Assembly (NCBI GenBank): GCA_035542975.1
Contig: DATKKK010000046.1
Coordinates: 1 to 37,920 of the forward strand
Direction: 5' to 3'
DNA: 37,920 nt
Source of the DNA: DATKKK01 sp035542975
GTDB taxonomy: Archaea > Thermoproteota > Bathyarchaeia > Bathyarchaeales > Bathycorpusculaceae
Shown: one piece after another, positions 1 through 7,771 of the stretch
Layout: every line of letters begins with the position of its first letter
Numbering within the stretch: position 1 is the stretch's first letter
Position numbers and translations under genes: made by a program
Notes under the pieces: model-generated
Told to the model about the DNA's origin: nothing
Seen by the model: only the letters and a program-made list of their open reading frames with translations
Databases searched by the model: none

Positions 1-684
1 ATGATACTGTTGTGCGAGGTAGAAGACCCCCACCAATTTGGAGTAGCCGAGTTTAACAAGCAAGGCGAAATAATAAGGTTAATCGAAAAACCAAAGAAAC
101 CGCCTAGCAATTTCGCGTTGACAGGTATCTATTTTTTCAAACCAGTGATTTTCAAGATGATAAAACAGCTGAAACCGTCTTGGCGAGGGGAACTTGAGAT
201 AACTGAAGCCATACAATTATTGATGGATTCAGGATACAGGATAGGTCACAGAAAAGTCACAGGATGGTGGAAAGACACGGGCACGATTGAGGATATCATC
301 GAAGTTAACACTCTCTTGCTTGATGAAATAGAACCGAAAATAGAAGGAAAAATCGCGAACAAATCATCCATTCAAGGAAGACTACGAATCGACAAGAATG
401 CCACGATAAAGAAAGATGCCAAGATAAGAGGTCCCGCAGTGATTGGAAGAGGAACCGTGTTAGAAGATGGAGTCTACATAGGCCCCTACACATCGATAGG
501 CAACAACGTAAAGATAAAGAGTGGAGAAATCGAAAATTCAATAATAATGGACAACTGCACGATAGACATTGACACAAGAATAACCGACAGTATAATAGGT
601 GCTAACTCAGAAATAATGACAAACAAAAAACGACCAAAAGGTCACAGATTAGTTGTCGGTGAAAACGCAAGAGTAATCTTCTGA
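1..684 (+). CDS. rmlA: glucose-1-phosphate thymidylyltransferase, long RmlA type (5' partial)
   Basis: C-terminal 227 residues of a sugar-phosphate nucleotidyltransferase that makes an NDP-sugar (typically dTDP-glucose) from sugar 1-phosphate and NTP. The N-terminal nucleotide-binding signature (GxGTRLxPxT) is absent, so the first ATG of the window is almost certainly internal and about 120-130 residues lie upstream. Visible: EKPKKPPSN and GIYFF of the core (residues 29-46), then SWRGELEIT and WWKDTGT, typical of the long archaeal/actinobacterial RmlA group. From about residue 110 hexapeptide-like repeats (IRGPAVIGRG, YIGPYTSIG) form a left-handed beta-helix tail. It heads a run of nucleotide-sugar genes on the same strand. 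The sugar-1-phosphate and nucleotide specificity cannot be read from sequence. Confidence 0.88.
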   Translation: MILLCEVEDPHQFGVAEFNKQGEIIRLIEKPKKPPSNFALTGIYFFKPVIFKMIKQLKPSWRGELEITEAIQLLMDSGYRIGHRKVTGWWKDTGTIEDIIEVNTLLLDEIEPKIEGKIANKSSIQGRLRIDKNATIKKDAKIRGPAVIGRGTVLEDGVYIGPYTSIGNNVKIKSGEIENSIIMDNCTIDIDTRITDSIIGANSEIMTNKKRPKGHRLVVGENARVIF

Positions 685-842
685 GAAACTAACAACATGA
701 CTATGATACATCGTTATTGAGAAACCGAAGCATACAGAAAGTGAAAAAGATCAATTAGCCGAAAACAACAAAAACAAACCATTAACTCAATATAGGAGAT
801 TACTAAGTAGAAGCCTAAAAAAGAGAAAAGAGTGAAAACATC
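685..842 (+). other. intergenic gap rmlA to rmlC-like
   Basis: A 158-base A-rich spacer between two co-directional genes. No tRNA-like cloverleaf or convincing hairpin terminator was seen. A purine-rich GAGTG lies about 9 bases before the ATG at 843 and could act as a weak ribosome-binding site. The gap is long enough to carry a separate promoter for the downstream genes, but no clear TATA box was assigned. Confidence 0.4.
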
Positions 843-1346
843 ATGTTGCCAGGAATAATAATTAAACCATTGAAACGTTTTCCAGACGAAAGAGGGTCGT
901 TTACAGAGGTATTCCGGGAGGATTGGAAAGACCTAATCGAAAAAGACCAAATAGTCCAAGCAAACTTGTCTGCAACCTACCCAGGTTTGATAAGAGCATG
1001 GCACAGACATGAAAGAGGTCAGATAGACTACTTCCTAGTTGTGAAGGGAGCATTGAAAATCTGTGCCTACGATGACAAGATCCAAGAGCTCACTGAAATA
1101 ATATCAACAAGCGAAGACCTGCAAATAGTAAAGATTCCTGGCCATTATTGGCATGGAATCAAAGCCGTAAGCAATGAACCAACTCTTCACGTGTACTTCG
1201 TTAATAGACTCTATGATTACAAAAACCCAGACGAGACAAGACGATCATGGAATGATCCTTCGATAATTCCCAAACAGATAAATGGAAAAACGAACGACCC
1301 CAGAATAGGCAAACCATGGGATTGGCTCTATCCTCCGCACAAATAG
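843..1346 (+). CDS. rmlC: dTDP-4-dehydrorhamnose 3,5-epimerase-like cupin
   Basis: RmlC-family double-stranded beta-helix sugar epimerase of 167 residues, acting on NDP-4-keto-6-deoxysugars in the cytoplasm. Family marks: DERGSF at residues 15-20, VQANLS at 38-43, and the active-site region IRAWHRH at 50-56, where H54 aligns with the catalytic histidine of the usual RGLHYQ motif. Near the C-terminus YDYKNPDE and WNDPSI match the family's Y-x-P-x-E and WNDP elements. The usual glutamine after the histidine is replaced (RHERGQ), so the substrate may differ from classical dTDP-4-keto-6-deoxyglucose. It is followed after 10 bases by the SDR gene, with GGGGA as ribosome-binding site for that gene, so they are probably co-transcribed. 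Confidence 0.8.
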   Translation: MLPGIIIKPLKRFPDERGSFTEVFREDWKDLIEKDQIVQANLSATYPGLIRAWHRHERGQIDYFLVVKGALKICAYDDKIQELTEIISTSEDLQIVKIPGHYWHGIKAVSNEPTLHVYFVNRLYDYKNPDETRRSWNDPSIIPKQINGKTNDPRIGKPWDWLYPPHK

Positions 1347-1356
1347 GGGAAAACCA

Positions 1357-2373
1357 ATGAAAGTTTTGGTAACGGGAGGAGCGGGTTATATTGGCTCAAC
1401 TCTGATGAGGCTTCTTCTGAAAAGAGGCTACAAAGTAACGTGTTTAGATCGTTTCTTTTTTGGAATCGAACCGATAAAAGACATCGCGGACGAAATAGTC
1501 CTGATTAAAGATGACATAAGATGGTTCGATCCAGAAAAACTGAAAGGCATAGACGCGGTCTTAGATCTTGCTTCGCTTTCAAACGATCCAAGCGGCGACC
1601 TTGATCCACAGAAAACGCTGGAAATAAATTACAAAGGAAGAGTGAGAGTAGCACAACTCTCCAAGAAAAAGGGCGTCGCTAGGTACATCCTTGCCAGTAC
1701 CTGCAGCGTCTACGGGTTTAAAGAGGGAGTAATCACCGAAGAAGCGAGTACGAATCCTTTAACAACCTACGCAAAGGCTTCAGTGCTGGCTGAAGAAGAA
1801 ATACTGAAGATGACGAGCAAGTCATTCACTGCAACCGCGCTGAGGCAAGCTACGGTTTATGGACTTTCCAACAGAATGAGGTTCGATTTAGCTATCAACG
1901 GCATGGTTCTAGGCTTTTTCAAAAATGGAAAAATACCTATAATGAGAGATGGAAAACAGTGGCGCCCTTTTGTACACGTCAAAGACACGTCAAACGCCTT
2001 TATAAAAGTCCTTGAATCAGAAGATGAGCTTGTCAAAAGCCAAATTTTCAATGTCGGCAGCGAAGAACAAACTGTCCAAATACTTGACTTAGCCAGAACA
2101 GTGGCGGAATCAGTTGGCTTACCCTTCAACTACGAATGGTATGGCTCGCCAGACACAAGAAGCTATCGAGTTGGCTTCAACAAGATTAGGAAAAAACTGA
2201 ACTATAAACCGCGATTCACGATCGCAGATGGAGCAAAAGAAGTGTTTGCCGCGCTCAAAGAAGGAAAACTAAACCTCGAAGACCCTCGTACAATAACTGT
2301 TAAATGGTATAAGCAACTGCTCGAAATGCACAAAATCCTTAAAGATGTTGAAATCAACGGTGCAGTGCTATGA
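1357..2373 (+). CDS. extended-SDR NAD-dependent sugar epimerase/dehydratase, atypical active site
   Basis: A 338-residue extended short-chain dehydrogenase of the UDP-glucose 4-epimerase / dTDP-glucose 4,6-dehydratase superfamily. The Rossmann glycine motif GGAGYIG is at residues 7-13, the active-site serine region STCSVYG at 114-120, and the catalytic tyrosine is Y138. The residue four positions after it is S142 rather than the lysine of the YxxxK motif (YAKAS); the only nearby lysine is K140 at +2. RPFVHVKD and the C-terminal substrate-binding region are otherwise normal. Its place between rmlC-like and rmlD genes is where RmlB (dTDP-glucose 4,6-dehydratase) would be expected, but it does not look like a classical RmlB. 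The stop overlaps the start of rmlD in an ATGA junction, indicating translational coupling. Confidence 0.8.
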   Translation: MKVLVTGGAGYIGSTLMRLLLKRGYKVTCLDRFFFGIEPIKDIADEIVLIKDDIRWFDPEKLKGIDAVLDLASLSNDPSGDLDPQKTLEINYKGRVRVAQLSKKKGVARYILASTCSVYGFKEGVITEEASTNPLTTYAKASVLAEEEILKMTSKSFTATALRQATVYGLSNRMRFDLAINGMVLGFFKNGKIPIMRDGKQWRPFVHVKDTSNAFIKVLESEDELVKSQIFNVGSEEQTVQILDLARTVAESVGLPFNYEWYGSPDTRSYRVGFNKIRKKLNYKPRFTIADGAKEVFAALKEGKLNLEDPRTITVKWYKQLLEMHKILKDVEINGAVL

Positions 2374-3236
2374 GAATAGCGGTAATTGGATCAACAGGAC
2401 AGCTTGGAACAGACTTGGTGAAAGCTTTACAAGAAGAACATGAAGTGATTAGTCTGACGCATCATGACATCGAAGTTGCAGATTATGATAGTTGTCGAAC
2501 CCTTGTGAAGCATAATCCGAGCTTAATAGTGAATACTGCAGCATTCCACAAGGTAGATCTTTGCGAAGAAGAACCGCTGAAGACTTTCTCTGTGAACACT
2601 ATGGGCGCAAGAAACATCTCAGTGATATCAAGAGAACTCGGGGCAATATCCTTGTTCGTAAGCACAGACTTTGTCTTCGATGGGTCCAAAAACCAACCTT
2701 ACACTGAAGATGACCAACCAAACCCCCTAAACACCTATGGAATCTCAAAACTGGCAGGCGAACTCTACACAAAACAAAATCCTAGCCACTACATCATAAG
2801 AGTGGCAAGTCTATTTGGCGTAGCGGGTGCGAGTGGTAAGGGCGGAAACTTTATTGAAACAATGATAGCAAAAGCCCAGAAAGGAGAAGCAATAACCGTT
2901 GTTGACGACATGTGGATGAGCCCCACGTATACAATGGATGCGGCTGTGACTATCAGCAAGATAGTAGATTCTAAACTGCCCTTTGGAACTTATCACGTAA
3001 CAAACGAAGGATACTGCACATGGTTCGAATTTGCTAAAAAAATATTCAGACTCTCAGAATTAGATGCAAACCTGTCGGCGATGAAAACAGATCAGCGGCA
3101 CCCAAAGGCAGTTAGACCGAGGTTCTCAGCGTTGAAAAGCGTCAGACTCTCAAAGTTCAACATACGAACAAGAGAATGGGAAGAAGCCCTCAAAGATTAT
3201 CTCACTCAAAAAGGATACCTAATGACGCATACCTAA
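2370..3236 (+). CDS. rmlD: dTDP-4-dehydrorhamnose reductase
   Basis: A 288-residue SDR of the RmlD family, which reduces the 4-keto group of an NDP-4-keto-6-deoxyhexose with NAD(P)H in the last step of NDP-rhamnose-type sugar synthesis. Visible: the nucleotide-binding motif GSTGQLG at residues 7-13, NTAAFHKVDLCE (the family's N-x-A-A-x-T-x-V-D-x-x-E region), STDFVFDG, and the intact catalytic YGISK. The ATG at 2370 overlaps the stop of the preceding SDR. Length and motifs are standard. It ends the nucleotide-sugar run; the flippase after it has its own upstream gap and possibly its own promoter. Confidence 0.9.
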   Translation: MRIAVIGSTGQLGTDLVKALQEEHEVISLTHHDIEVADYDSCRTLVKHNPSLIVNTAAFHKVDLCEEEPLKTFSVNTMGARNISVISRELGAISLFVSTDFVFDGSKNQPYTEDDQPNPLNTYGISKLAGELYTKQNPSHYIIRVASLFGVAGASGKGGNFIETMIAKAQKGEAITVVDDMWMSPTYTMDAAVTISKIVDSKLPFGTYHVTNEGYCTWFEFAKKIFRLSELDANLSAMKTDQRHPKAVRPRFSALKSVRLSKFNIRTREWEEALKDYLTQKGYLMTHT

Positions 3237-3241
3237 ATGCT

Positions 3242-3270
3242 GTTTTGATAGCGCATGATTCAATCAAAAC
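3242..3270. repeat. inverted repeat downstream of rmlD
   Basis: Perfect 8-base arms GTTTTGAT (3242-3249) and ATCAAAAC (3263-3270) separated by 13 bases, just after the rmlD stop. There is no T-run after the second arm, so it is not a classical terminator. It could be a 3' hairpin of the rmlD transcript or a site for a regulator of the flippase gene. Confidence 0.4.
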
Positions 3271-3345
3271 CCAGATCAGATCATTAATTGTTAAAAGCAA
3301 TTCGGTTCTTGCAGCTAGTACAAGGATAAATACATAAAGCATGTT

Positions 3346-4866
3346 ATGCATGAAAAAGACAGCGAGAGTACGTATTTGCCAAAAGAAGAGATACGGATTC
3401 AATACTCAGGTCTGGTAATATTTGCTACCAAGATACTTAGTATAGCAACTGGAATGATCTTCACTCTCCTAATAACTAGGAACACTACAGAACCTGAATT
3501 TGGAATATGGGGAAACATATCCGATTTGATAGTATATTTCTCGATTCTAGCAAGTGCCTTTCCATTCTGGACGACACGTTTTGTCGCACGAAGGAAAGAA
3601 GGTGCCACAAAAACAGGAGTTGTAGCAAACCTTGTGGTGGCAGCAATATCCGCTGCATTCTACGTTCCACTGATCCTGTTGGTAACCTCAGCCCTTCATG
3701 TCGGCAGCCAATATCTTATCCTCTACTTTATCGCAACACTGCAAATCGTTAATATCCACATGATTAACGCGTTAGAAGCTTGCCTGCGTGCAAAGCGCCC
3801 TCAGGCAGTTGGATACGGTTTAGTCATAGAAGAACTCTGCAAAATCACGCTCGCATACATCCTAGTAGTAGAATTTCAGCAGCCTCTTCTCGGAGCCATG
3901 ATAGGCTTGGTATTAGCCCCGCTATTTCAATCAGTTTACTATGTGAGACTGCTCTCTGATGATTTGAAAGGAAAATTACAGTGGGCTTATGTGAAAGAGT
4001 GGCTGAAAGGGTCAGTTGCAACCGTGTATCAATCGATTGGAAACCAGGTGGCTGCGTTTGTTTTCATAATACTTTTTAGTATCGGAGGCTCGGCAGCCAG
4101 AGGCGACTACCTAGCCGCTGCCATAGTCGCAAATATCGTTGCTTATTCGTCGTTTCTATCTTTTGCGTTATATCCGAAGATTCTGGCTGACAGAAACGTG
4201 AAAGATGTAACGTCTTCGTTGAAGCTTGTGCTGATGTTTGCCATCCCGATGACGGCAGGAATAATTGCTATCCCTGATTCTTATCTTATAATTCTTGCCC
4301 CCCAATACGCCGCCACCGCGATTGTCTTGATGTTGTTAGCTTTTGACACGCTCATCTACACAATATCCCAATTTTACATGTACGTTCTCCTAGGAGTTGA
4401 AAGAATGGATGAAGAAGCAAAAATACCAATAAAACAGCTTGTCAAAAGCGACATTTTCAAAGTCTTCACGCTCCCATATTTACATGCACTTATAACTCTA
4501 CCCCTTTCAGTCTACTTCTTAACAAACTTCGCGTATAATGACCCCGTATTGTCTGCCGCTTATGTTACGATCATAAACATGGTGGCACGAACTGGCATGT
4601 TCGCAATCATGTATGCGATACTGCGAAGAAAAGCTAGGCCGGAAGTTCCATGGATGAGCATAGGAAAATACGTGTTTGCTTCAGCCGTCATGTCTTCCTT
4701 TCTGTATTTTCTGCCTCACCCAACAAGAATAATATTGACTTTGGCCACCACAGTGGCCGGAGCGATACTTTATCTGGGGTTACTAATCTTAATTGATAAG
4801 GAAGCAAAAAAACTGATCAAAGCAATATTGCATGAAATAATGATGAGCATAAAGATGAGGTTCTAA
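3346..4866 (+). CDS. polysaccharide biosynthesis flippase (Wzx/MOP family)
   Basis: A 506-residue integral membrane protein with a hydrophobic pattern consistent with 12-14 membrane segments, typical of MOP/MATE-superfamily lipid-linked oligosaccharide flippases. A short hydrophilic N-terminus (about 20 residues) is followed by GLVIFATKILSIATGMIFT, the usual first helix with its conserved G-x-x-x-x-K pattern. A charged loop around residues 360-380 separates the two halves. Placed after the nucleotide-sugar genes, it probably flips a lipid-linked glycan for surface polysaccharide or protein glycosylation. The start has an AT-rich stretch (GGATAAATACATA) about 25 bases upstream that could serve as a TATA box for a leaderless message. 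It ends 7 bases from the convergent trmB-like gene. Confidence 0.8.
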   Translation: MHEKDSESTYLPKEEIRIQYSGLVIFATKILSIATGMIFTLLITRNTTEPEFGIWGNISDLIVYFSILASAFPFWTTRFVARRKEGATKTGVVANLVVAAISAAFYVPLILLVTSALHVGSQYLILYFIATLQIVNIHMINALEACLRAKRPQAVGYGLVIEELCKITLAYILVVEFQQPLLGAMIGLVLAPLFQSVYYVRLLSDDLKGKLQWAYVKEWLKGSVATVYQSIGNQVAAFVFIILFSIGGSAARGDYLAAAIVANIVAYSSFLSFALYPKILADRNVKDVTSSLKLVLMFAIPMTAGIIAIPDSYLIILAPQYAATAIVLMLLAFDTLIYTISQFYMYVLLGVERMDEEAKIPIKQLVKSDIFKVFTLPYLHALITLPLSVYFLTNFAYNDPVLSAAYVTIINMVARTGMFAIMYAILRRKARPEVPWMSIGKYVFASAVMSSFLYFLPHPTRIILTLATTVAGAILYLGLLILIDKEAKKLIKAILHEIMMSIKMRF

Positions 4867-4873
4867 TAGTGAC

Positions 4874-5746
4874 CTAGTTTTCGTGATTCCACAATTCAGT
4901 GAAGAGTATTTTTATGGCTTTAATGAAGGCATCATAGTTAGTCCACAGAGCCGCCACTTTTTTCTTCCCGTTGTTTTTTCTGATTAGCAAAAGCAACTGC
5001 TCATTGTCTGTGAGTATGAACGTTGGCAGCTCATCAACGCTTGAAACAGAGTACTTGGCTTTTTTCAATTTCAATTTTTCGATGAAAAAGCAGCTTTTCG
5101 GCGAATAGTTCGCTAGCAACTGAACATTCACGTTTCGCTTCGATAATTTCTCAAGTATGTCGAAAATGCCTGAATGGTAAAAGTTTGTGATGTCCTGTTC
5201 TGATATAAAAGAGAGAACATCCTTTGAAGTGTTATTGAGTAATTCATCAGCTTTTAAGCTAATTTGCTCGTCGCCTTCCAGTATTTGGAAAACTTCCTTT
5301 CTCTCCTGCTCTGCTTCAGTTCGCGGTAGAGAAAGCCAAATCTCAACTAAACCTTCTTTTCTTTTCTCCAAGAGGTTTATCTTCATCTTTTTGGTTTCGA
5401 TAAGTATGTCTAATGTTTTTTCAAATGTAGTAGCAATGAATTTTAGAGGCTTCTCGAAAACAGACAGTATCAGTCCTTTTTTCTCTAGATCACGTAGAAT
5501 GCGGTATGTTTCGGTTCTGTGAAGAGACAGAGCTTCTGAAATCTCACTTGCTTTATGTTCGCCTGTTCTAGCAATGAACAGATAAACTCTTACCTCATTT
5601 TTAGACAGCCCAAGCCTATTAAGAGCTTTCTCAACGGTTTCCAAAGATTTGTTTGGTCCTTTGTCTACTCGTACAAATCGCCATAATCCAGTATTTTCAT
5701 CATATAGTTTTGTAATGCCTTCGGGTTTTTCAACAGTTACTTCCAT
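4874..5746 (-). CDS. TrmB-family transcriptional regulator
   Basis: A 290-residue TrmB-like protein. The winged helix-turn-helix spans about residues 38-100 (LGLSKNEVRVYLFIAR, SEISEALSLHRTETYRILRDLEKKG), followed by a dimerising coiled coil (about 105-140) and a C-terminal phospholipase-D-like/sensor-type region. Archaeal TrmB proteins bind sugars or other ligands and regulate transport and glycolytic genes; the ligand here is unknown. About 35 residues precede the HTH, more than usual. It is divergent from a membrane protein across a 90-base region whose TATA-like element lies in a perfect palindrome (5808-5822), a natural candidate operator for autoregulation. It converges with the flippase gene. 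Confidence 0.85.
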   Translation of the reverse strand: MEVTVEKPEGITKLYDENTGLWRFVRVDKGPNKSLETVEKALNRLGLSKNEVRVYLFIARTGEHKASEISEALSLHRTETYRILRDLEKKGLILSVFEKPLKFIATTFEKTLDILIETKKMKINLLEKRKEGLVEIWLSLPRTEAEQERKEVFQILEGDEQISLKADELLNNTSKDVLSFISEQDITNFYHSGIFDILEKLSKRNVNVQLLANYSPKSCFFIEKLKLKKAKYSVSSVDELPTFILTDNEQLLLLIRKNNGKKKVAALWTNYDAFIKAIKILFTELWNHEN

Positions 5747-5788
5747 TATAATCCCTTTTTGCCTTGCTCCTTGTTCTGTTTCAGATAC

Positions 5789-5825
5789 AGAAGTCGAATC
5801 TACGTAGAGTATATTTTATACTTCT
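5789..5825. promoter_or_regulatory. divergent promoter with nested palindromes (trmB-like / membrane protein)
   Basis: Between two divergent genes sits AGTATA-TTT-TATACT (5808-5822), a perfect 6-3-6 inverted repeat that reads as a TATA box on both strands. Immediately left is CTACGTAG (5800-5807), a perfect 8-base palindrome, and outer arms AGAAGT (5789-5794) and ACTTCT (5820-5825) are also complementary. The element centre is about 22 bases before the ATG at 5837, fitting a leaderless transcript, and about 69 bases before the ATG of the minus-strand trmB-like gene. A regulator bound here would block TBP for both genes. Confidence 0.6.
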
Positions 5826-5836
5826 GAAGCCAAAAT

Positions 5837-6382
5837 ATGAACTCGAAATTCATATTCAAAGTTTTTAAGCGTGAACCGTTGACAGTAGATAAGGGAGAAA
5901 GGAAGGCGCAAAGTAAACCAGAAGCAGCTTTCAGCCTAAAACAGTTCTTTTTGCCTAAGAATAATCATTGGCTTAGAAGAGCTATGCTGGTTTTTGCTTT
6001 CATCTTGTTCGACTATCTTTCAACACTTGTTTTTTGCCACTCGACTTATGAAGAAGCCAACTTGTATGCGAGAGCTTTCATGGATAGTTTTGGCATACAA
6101 GCCGGTTTGACGCTGTTTATTATACTGGCTAATCTGCCGATTTATGTAGCTTTGAGTTTTGATTCTCATGTCGTCAAGCTTCCGTCAAAAATTGCCACGG
6201 TAATTGAGATAGCAGTCGACGCTGCATTCGCATGGTTTGTGGCAGGGTTGCATTTTAGTGGCGGAACTAGCTGGTTTTGGTCTGTACCTGACCTACCACG
6301 ACAAACCTTTGGAGCTATCCTGTACTTGATTATTGCATTTCTGCTTGTCAAACCTCATAAACCATGTTACGGCGATAGTTGA
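5837..6382 (+). CDS. small polytopic membrane protein, unknown function
   Basis: Not confidently recognised. It has 181 residues: a basic, soluble N-terminus of about 50 residues, then four probable membrane segments (about residues 53-68, 93-112, 120-145 and 155-175). The stretch FDYLSTLVF...EEANLYARAFMDSFG in the first half faintly resembles the D-x-x-T...E-A-N-P-x-A pattern of DUF5658-type membrane proteins; this is a weak resemblance only. The gene is divergent from the TrmB-like regulator and is probably transcribed from the palindromic TATA element just upstream, possibly as a leaderless message, so it is a likely target of that regulator. Confidence 0.6.
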   Translation: MNSKFIFKVFKREPLTVDKGERKAQSKPEAAFSLKQFFLPKNNHWLRRAMLVFAFILFDYLSTLVFCHSTYEEANLYARAFMDSFGIQAGLTLFIILANLPIYVALSFDSHVVKLPSKIATVIEIAVDAAFAWFVAGLHFSGGTSWFWSVPDLPRQTFGAILYLIIAFLLVKPHKPCYGDS

Positions 6383-6469
6383 CTGTCATGTGCGTCATGG
6401 CTCAGCACATACTAACACTATTATTTTGCTCAGCCAAATCAGTTAATGGTTAAGTTACAGGGAATTCTT

Positions 6470-6475
6470 TAGGAG
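6470..6475 (+). promoter_or_regulatory. Shine-Dalgarno site for the gene at 6484
   Basis: AGGAGA lies 8 bases before the ATG at 6484, a good match to the anti-Shine-Dalgarno sequence. It fixes the start of this otherwise unrecognised gene. Confidence 0.6.
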
Positions 6476-6483
6476 ACATTTAG

Positions 6484-7071
6484 ATGACGGAAAATGTTCA
6501 ACCTAACGAGAACAAAGAGCAAACACAGAAAGTTGAAAATCAAACCAGTATGGTTGAAGAGCCCGAAGTTTTCTGCCCCTTGCAACTCGATGAGAAAGAG
6601 ATGGAAAGCAAAGTTGAAATGGAACAAAAACTGCAAGAGCTTTTGAAAACCATAAACGAGGAAAGCCTGCAACTAGGCAAATTCCTGATTGATGAAGGCC
6701 AACTAGTCAATGAAGTCTGCACCTCTCTTGCGTTAGTCCTCAAAAAGCTTGGAATCTCTTTCAGAATCCCTTCGCGAGACATACCTTTCAGAAGGAAAGT
6801 TGAGAACGCAATCCTTAATGAGGAAGGAAAACTGACGCTTACTTACGAAAACAATGAGAAACACTCGGCGTTTCTAGCCGAATATCCACCCGAAATCGTC
6901 ATGGCTGTTCTTTGGATTGTAATCCCGGAACTAGCAAGAGCAATAACCGTGTACAGAAAAAAACTAGACACAAGAACCAATTTCTTCGAAAGAGTCAAAA
7001 AAGAACTTAAATCAGTTACCAAAGCCATCGTTGAAGGCAACGAAGGAAAACAAGAACCAAAAAAAGAATAA
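6484..7071 (+). CDS. conserved-looking hypothetical protein, acidic, coiled-coil N-terminus
   Basis: Not recognised. It has 195 residues and no signal peptide. The first 40 residues are polar and low-complexity (rich in E, Q, N), followed by a helical, charged region (about 40-75) and a more globular part (about 75-165) containing LGISFRIPSRDIPFRRKVENA and a hydrophobic helix PPEIVMAVLWIVIPELARAI. The C-terminus is Lys/Glu-rich. The start is supported by AGGAGA 8 bases upstream. It is followed within a few bases by another unknown coiled-coil gene, the pair probably forming an operon that ends at the hairpin terminator near 7690. The hydrophobic helix could be a membrane-associating segment, but it carries a Glu and is short. 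Confidence 0.6.
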   Translation: MTENVQPNENKEQTQKVENQTSMVEEPEVFCPLQLDEKEMESKVEMEQKLQELLKTINEESLQLGKFLIDEGQLVNEVCTSLALVLKKLGISFRIPSRDIPFRRKVENAILNEEGKLTLTYENNEKHSAFLAEYPPEIVMAVLWIVIPELARAITVYRKKLDTRTNFFERVKKELKSVTKAIVEGNEGKQEPKKE

Positions 7072-7078
7072 ACGGAAG

Positions 7079-7627
7079 GTGGTAAAACTGGACGGATTAT
7101 TGACTGAAATTCGAACGTTCTATTCGCTTAAAGAGATCCAGGAAAACGTGGAAACAGAGCTAAATCAGTATAAAATGCTGCTTGAGGATTACAGTCAATG
7201 GCTGGGAAGCCAGTTGAGAAACCCTGAAGTTACAAAGAACTCTGAACATACAAAAAAAACTGCTGAATTGCAGAAAGTTTTGAAGACTGGCAATAGAAAA
7301 GCAGGAAAAAATGAAGATAAAAAAGAGAGCAAAATAACAGAATGGGTTCAGTTTAAAGACATTATGTTAAGTTCTGATAATTTAGGAGAAGCTGAGATAC
7401 TTTTTGAGGCAATAGAGGAATTGAAGAACAAGATCAGCAAACTTGAGAAAGCAAAAAACTCGCTGATCGAGTTAGAACGATACGGTCTTGGAAAAGATTT
7501 GCTGTACGTAACCTACATACATGACGGTGTACCAGAAAGAATCTTCTTCAAACAGAAAAGAGATGTTGACGCAGCAAAGTTCGAGTTTGCAGCCAACTTT
7601 TCAGTCGCGAAACAAATTCAACAATGA
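7079..7627 (+). CDS. hypothetical coiled-coil protein
   Basis: Not recognised. The frame is open from 7031 (TTG), but GTG at 7079, 8 bases after the upstream stop, is the better start because it removes an implausible Lys/Asn-rich leader lying inside the previous gene; TTG at 7100 is a third option after the GGAAGGTGG stretch. The product is about 182 residues: helix-rich N-terminus with a predicted coiled coil (SLKEIQENVETELNQYKMLLED), a low-complexity Lys-rich linker, a second coiled coil (EAIEELKNKISKLEKAKNSLIELE), and a beta-type C-terminus (LLYVTYIHDG, RIFFK). It is probably co-transcribed with the gene at 6484 and may act with it. No domain assignment is offered. Confidence 0.55.
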   Translation: MVKLDGLLTEIRTFYSLKEIQENVETELNQYKMLLEDYSQWLGSQLRNPEVTKNSEHTKKTAELQKVLKTGNRKAGKNEDKKESKITEWVQFKDIMLSSDNLGEAEILFEAIEELKNKISKLEKAKNSLIELERYGLGKDLLYVTYIHDGVPERIFFKQKRDVDAAKFEFAANFSVAKQIQQ

Positions 7628-7654
7628 AGAGGCTCTGCTTCTTTTTAACATTAA

Positions 7655-7691
7655 CCAACTGGCAACCTGCCGTCAATCCAGTTGGCTTTTT
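7655..7691 (+). terminator. hairpin and T-run terminator
   Basis: Perfect 8-base arms CCAACTGG (7655-7662) and CCAGTTGG (7678-7685) with a 15-base loop, directly followed by CTTTTT. It sits 28 bases after the stop of the unknown two-gene operon on the plus strand, before the convergent Fe-S operon. Archaeal termination mainly needs the T-run; the hairpin makes this the clearest terminator of the window. Confidence 0.65.
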
Positions 7692-7771
7692 CAAGCCAGC
7701 GAAACACCTGCTTGGATCGGAAGAGCTTCCAAACTTCTGTTTACTCCCAATGCAAGCAAACTTTAAGCTAG

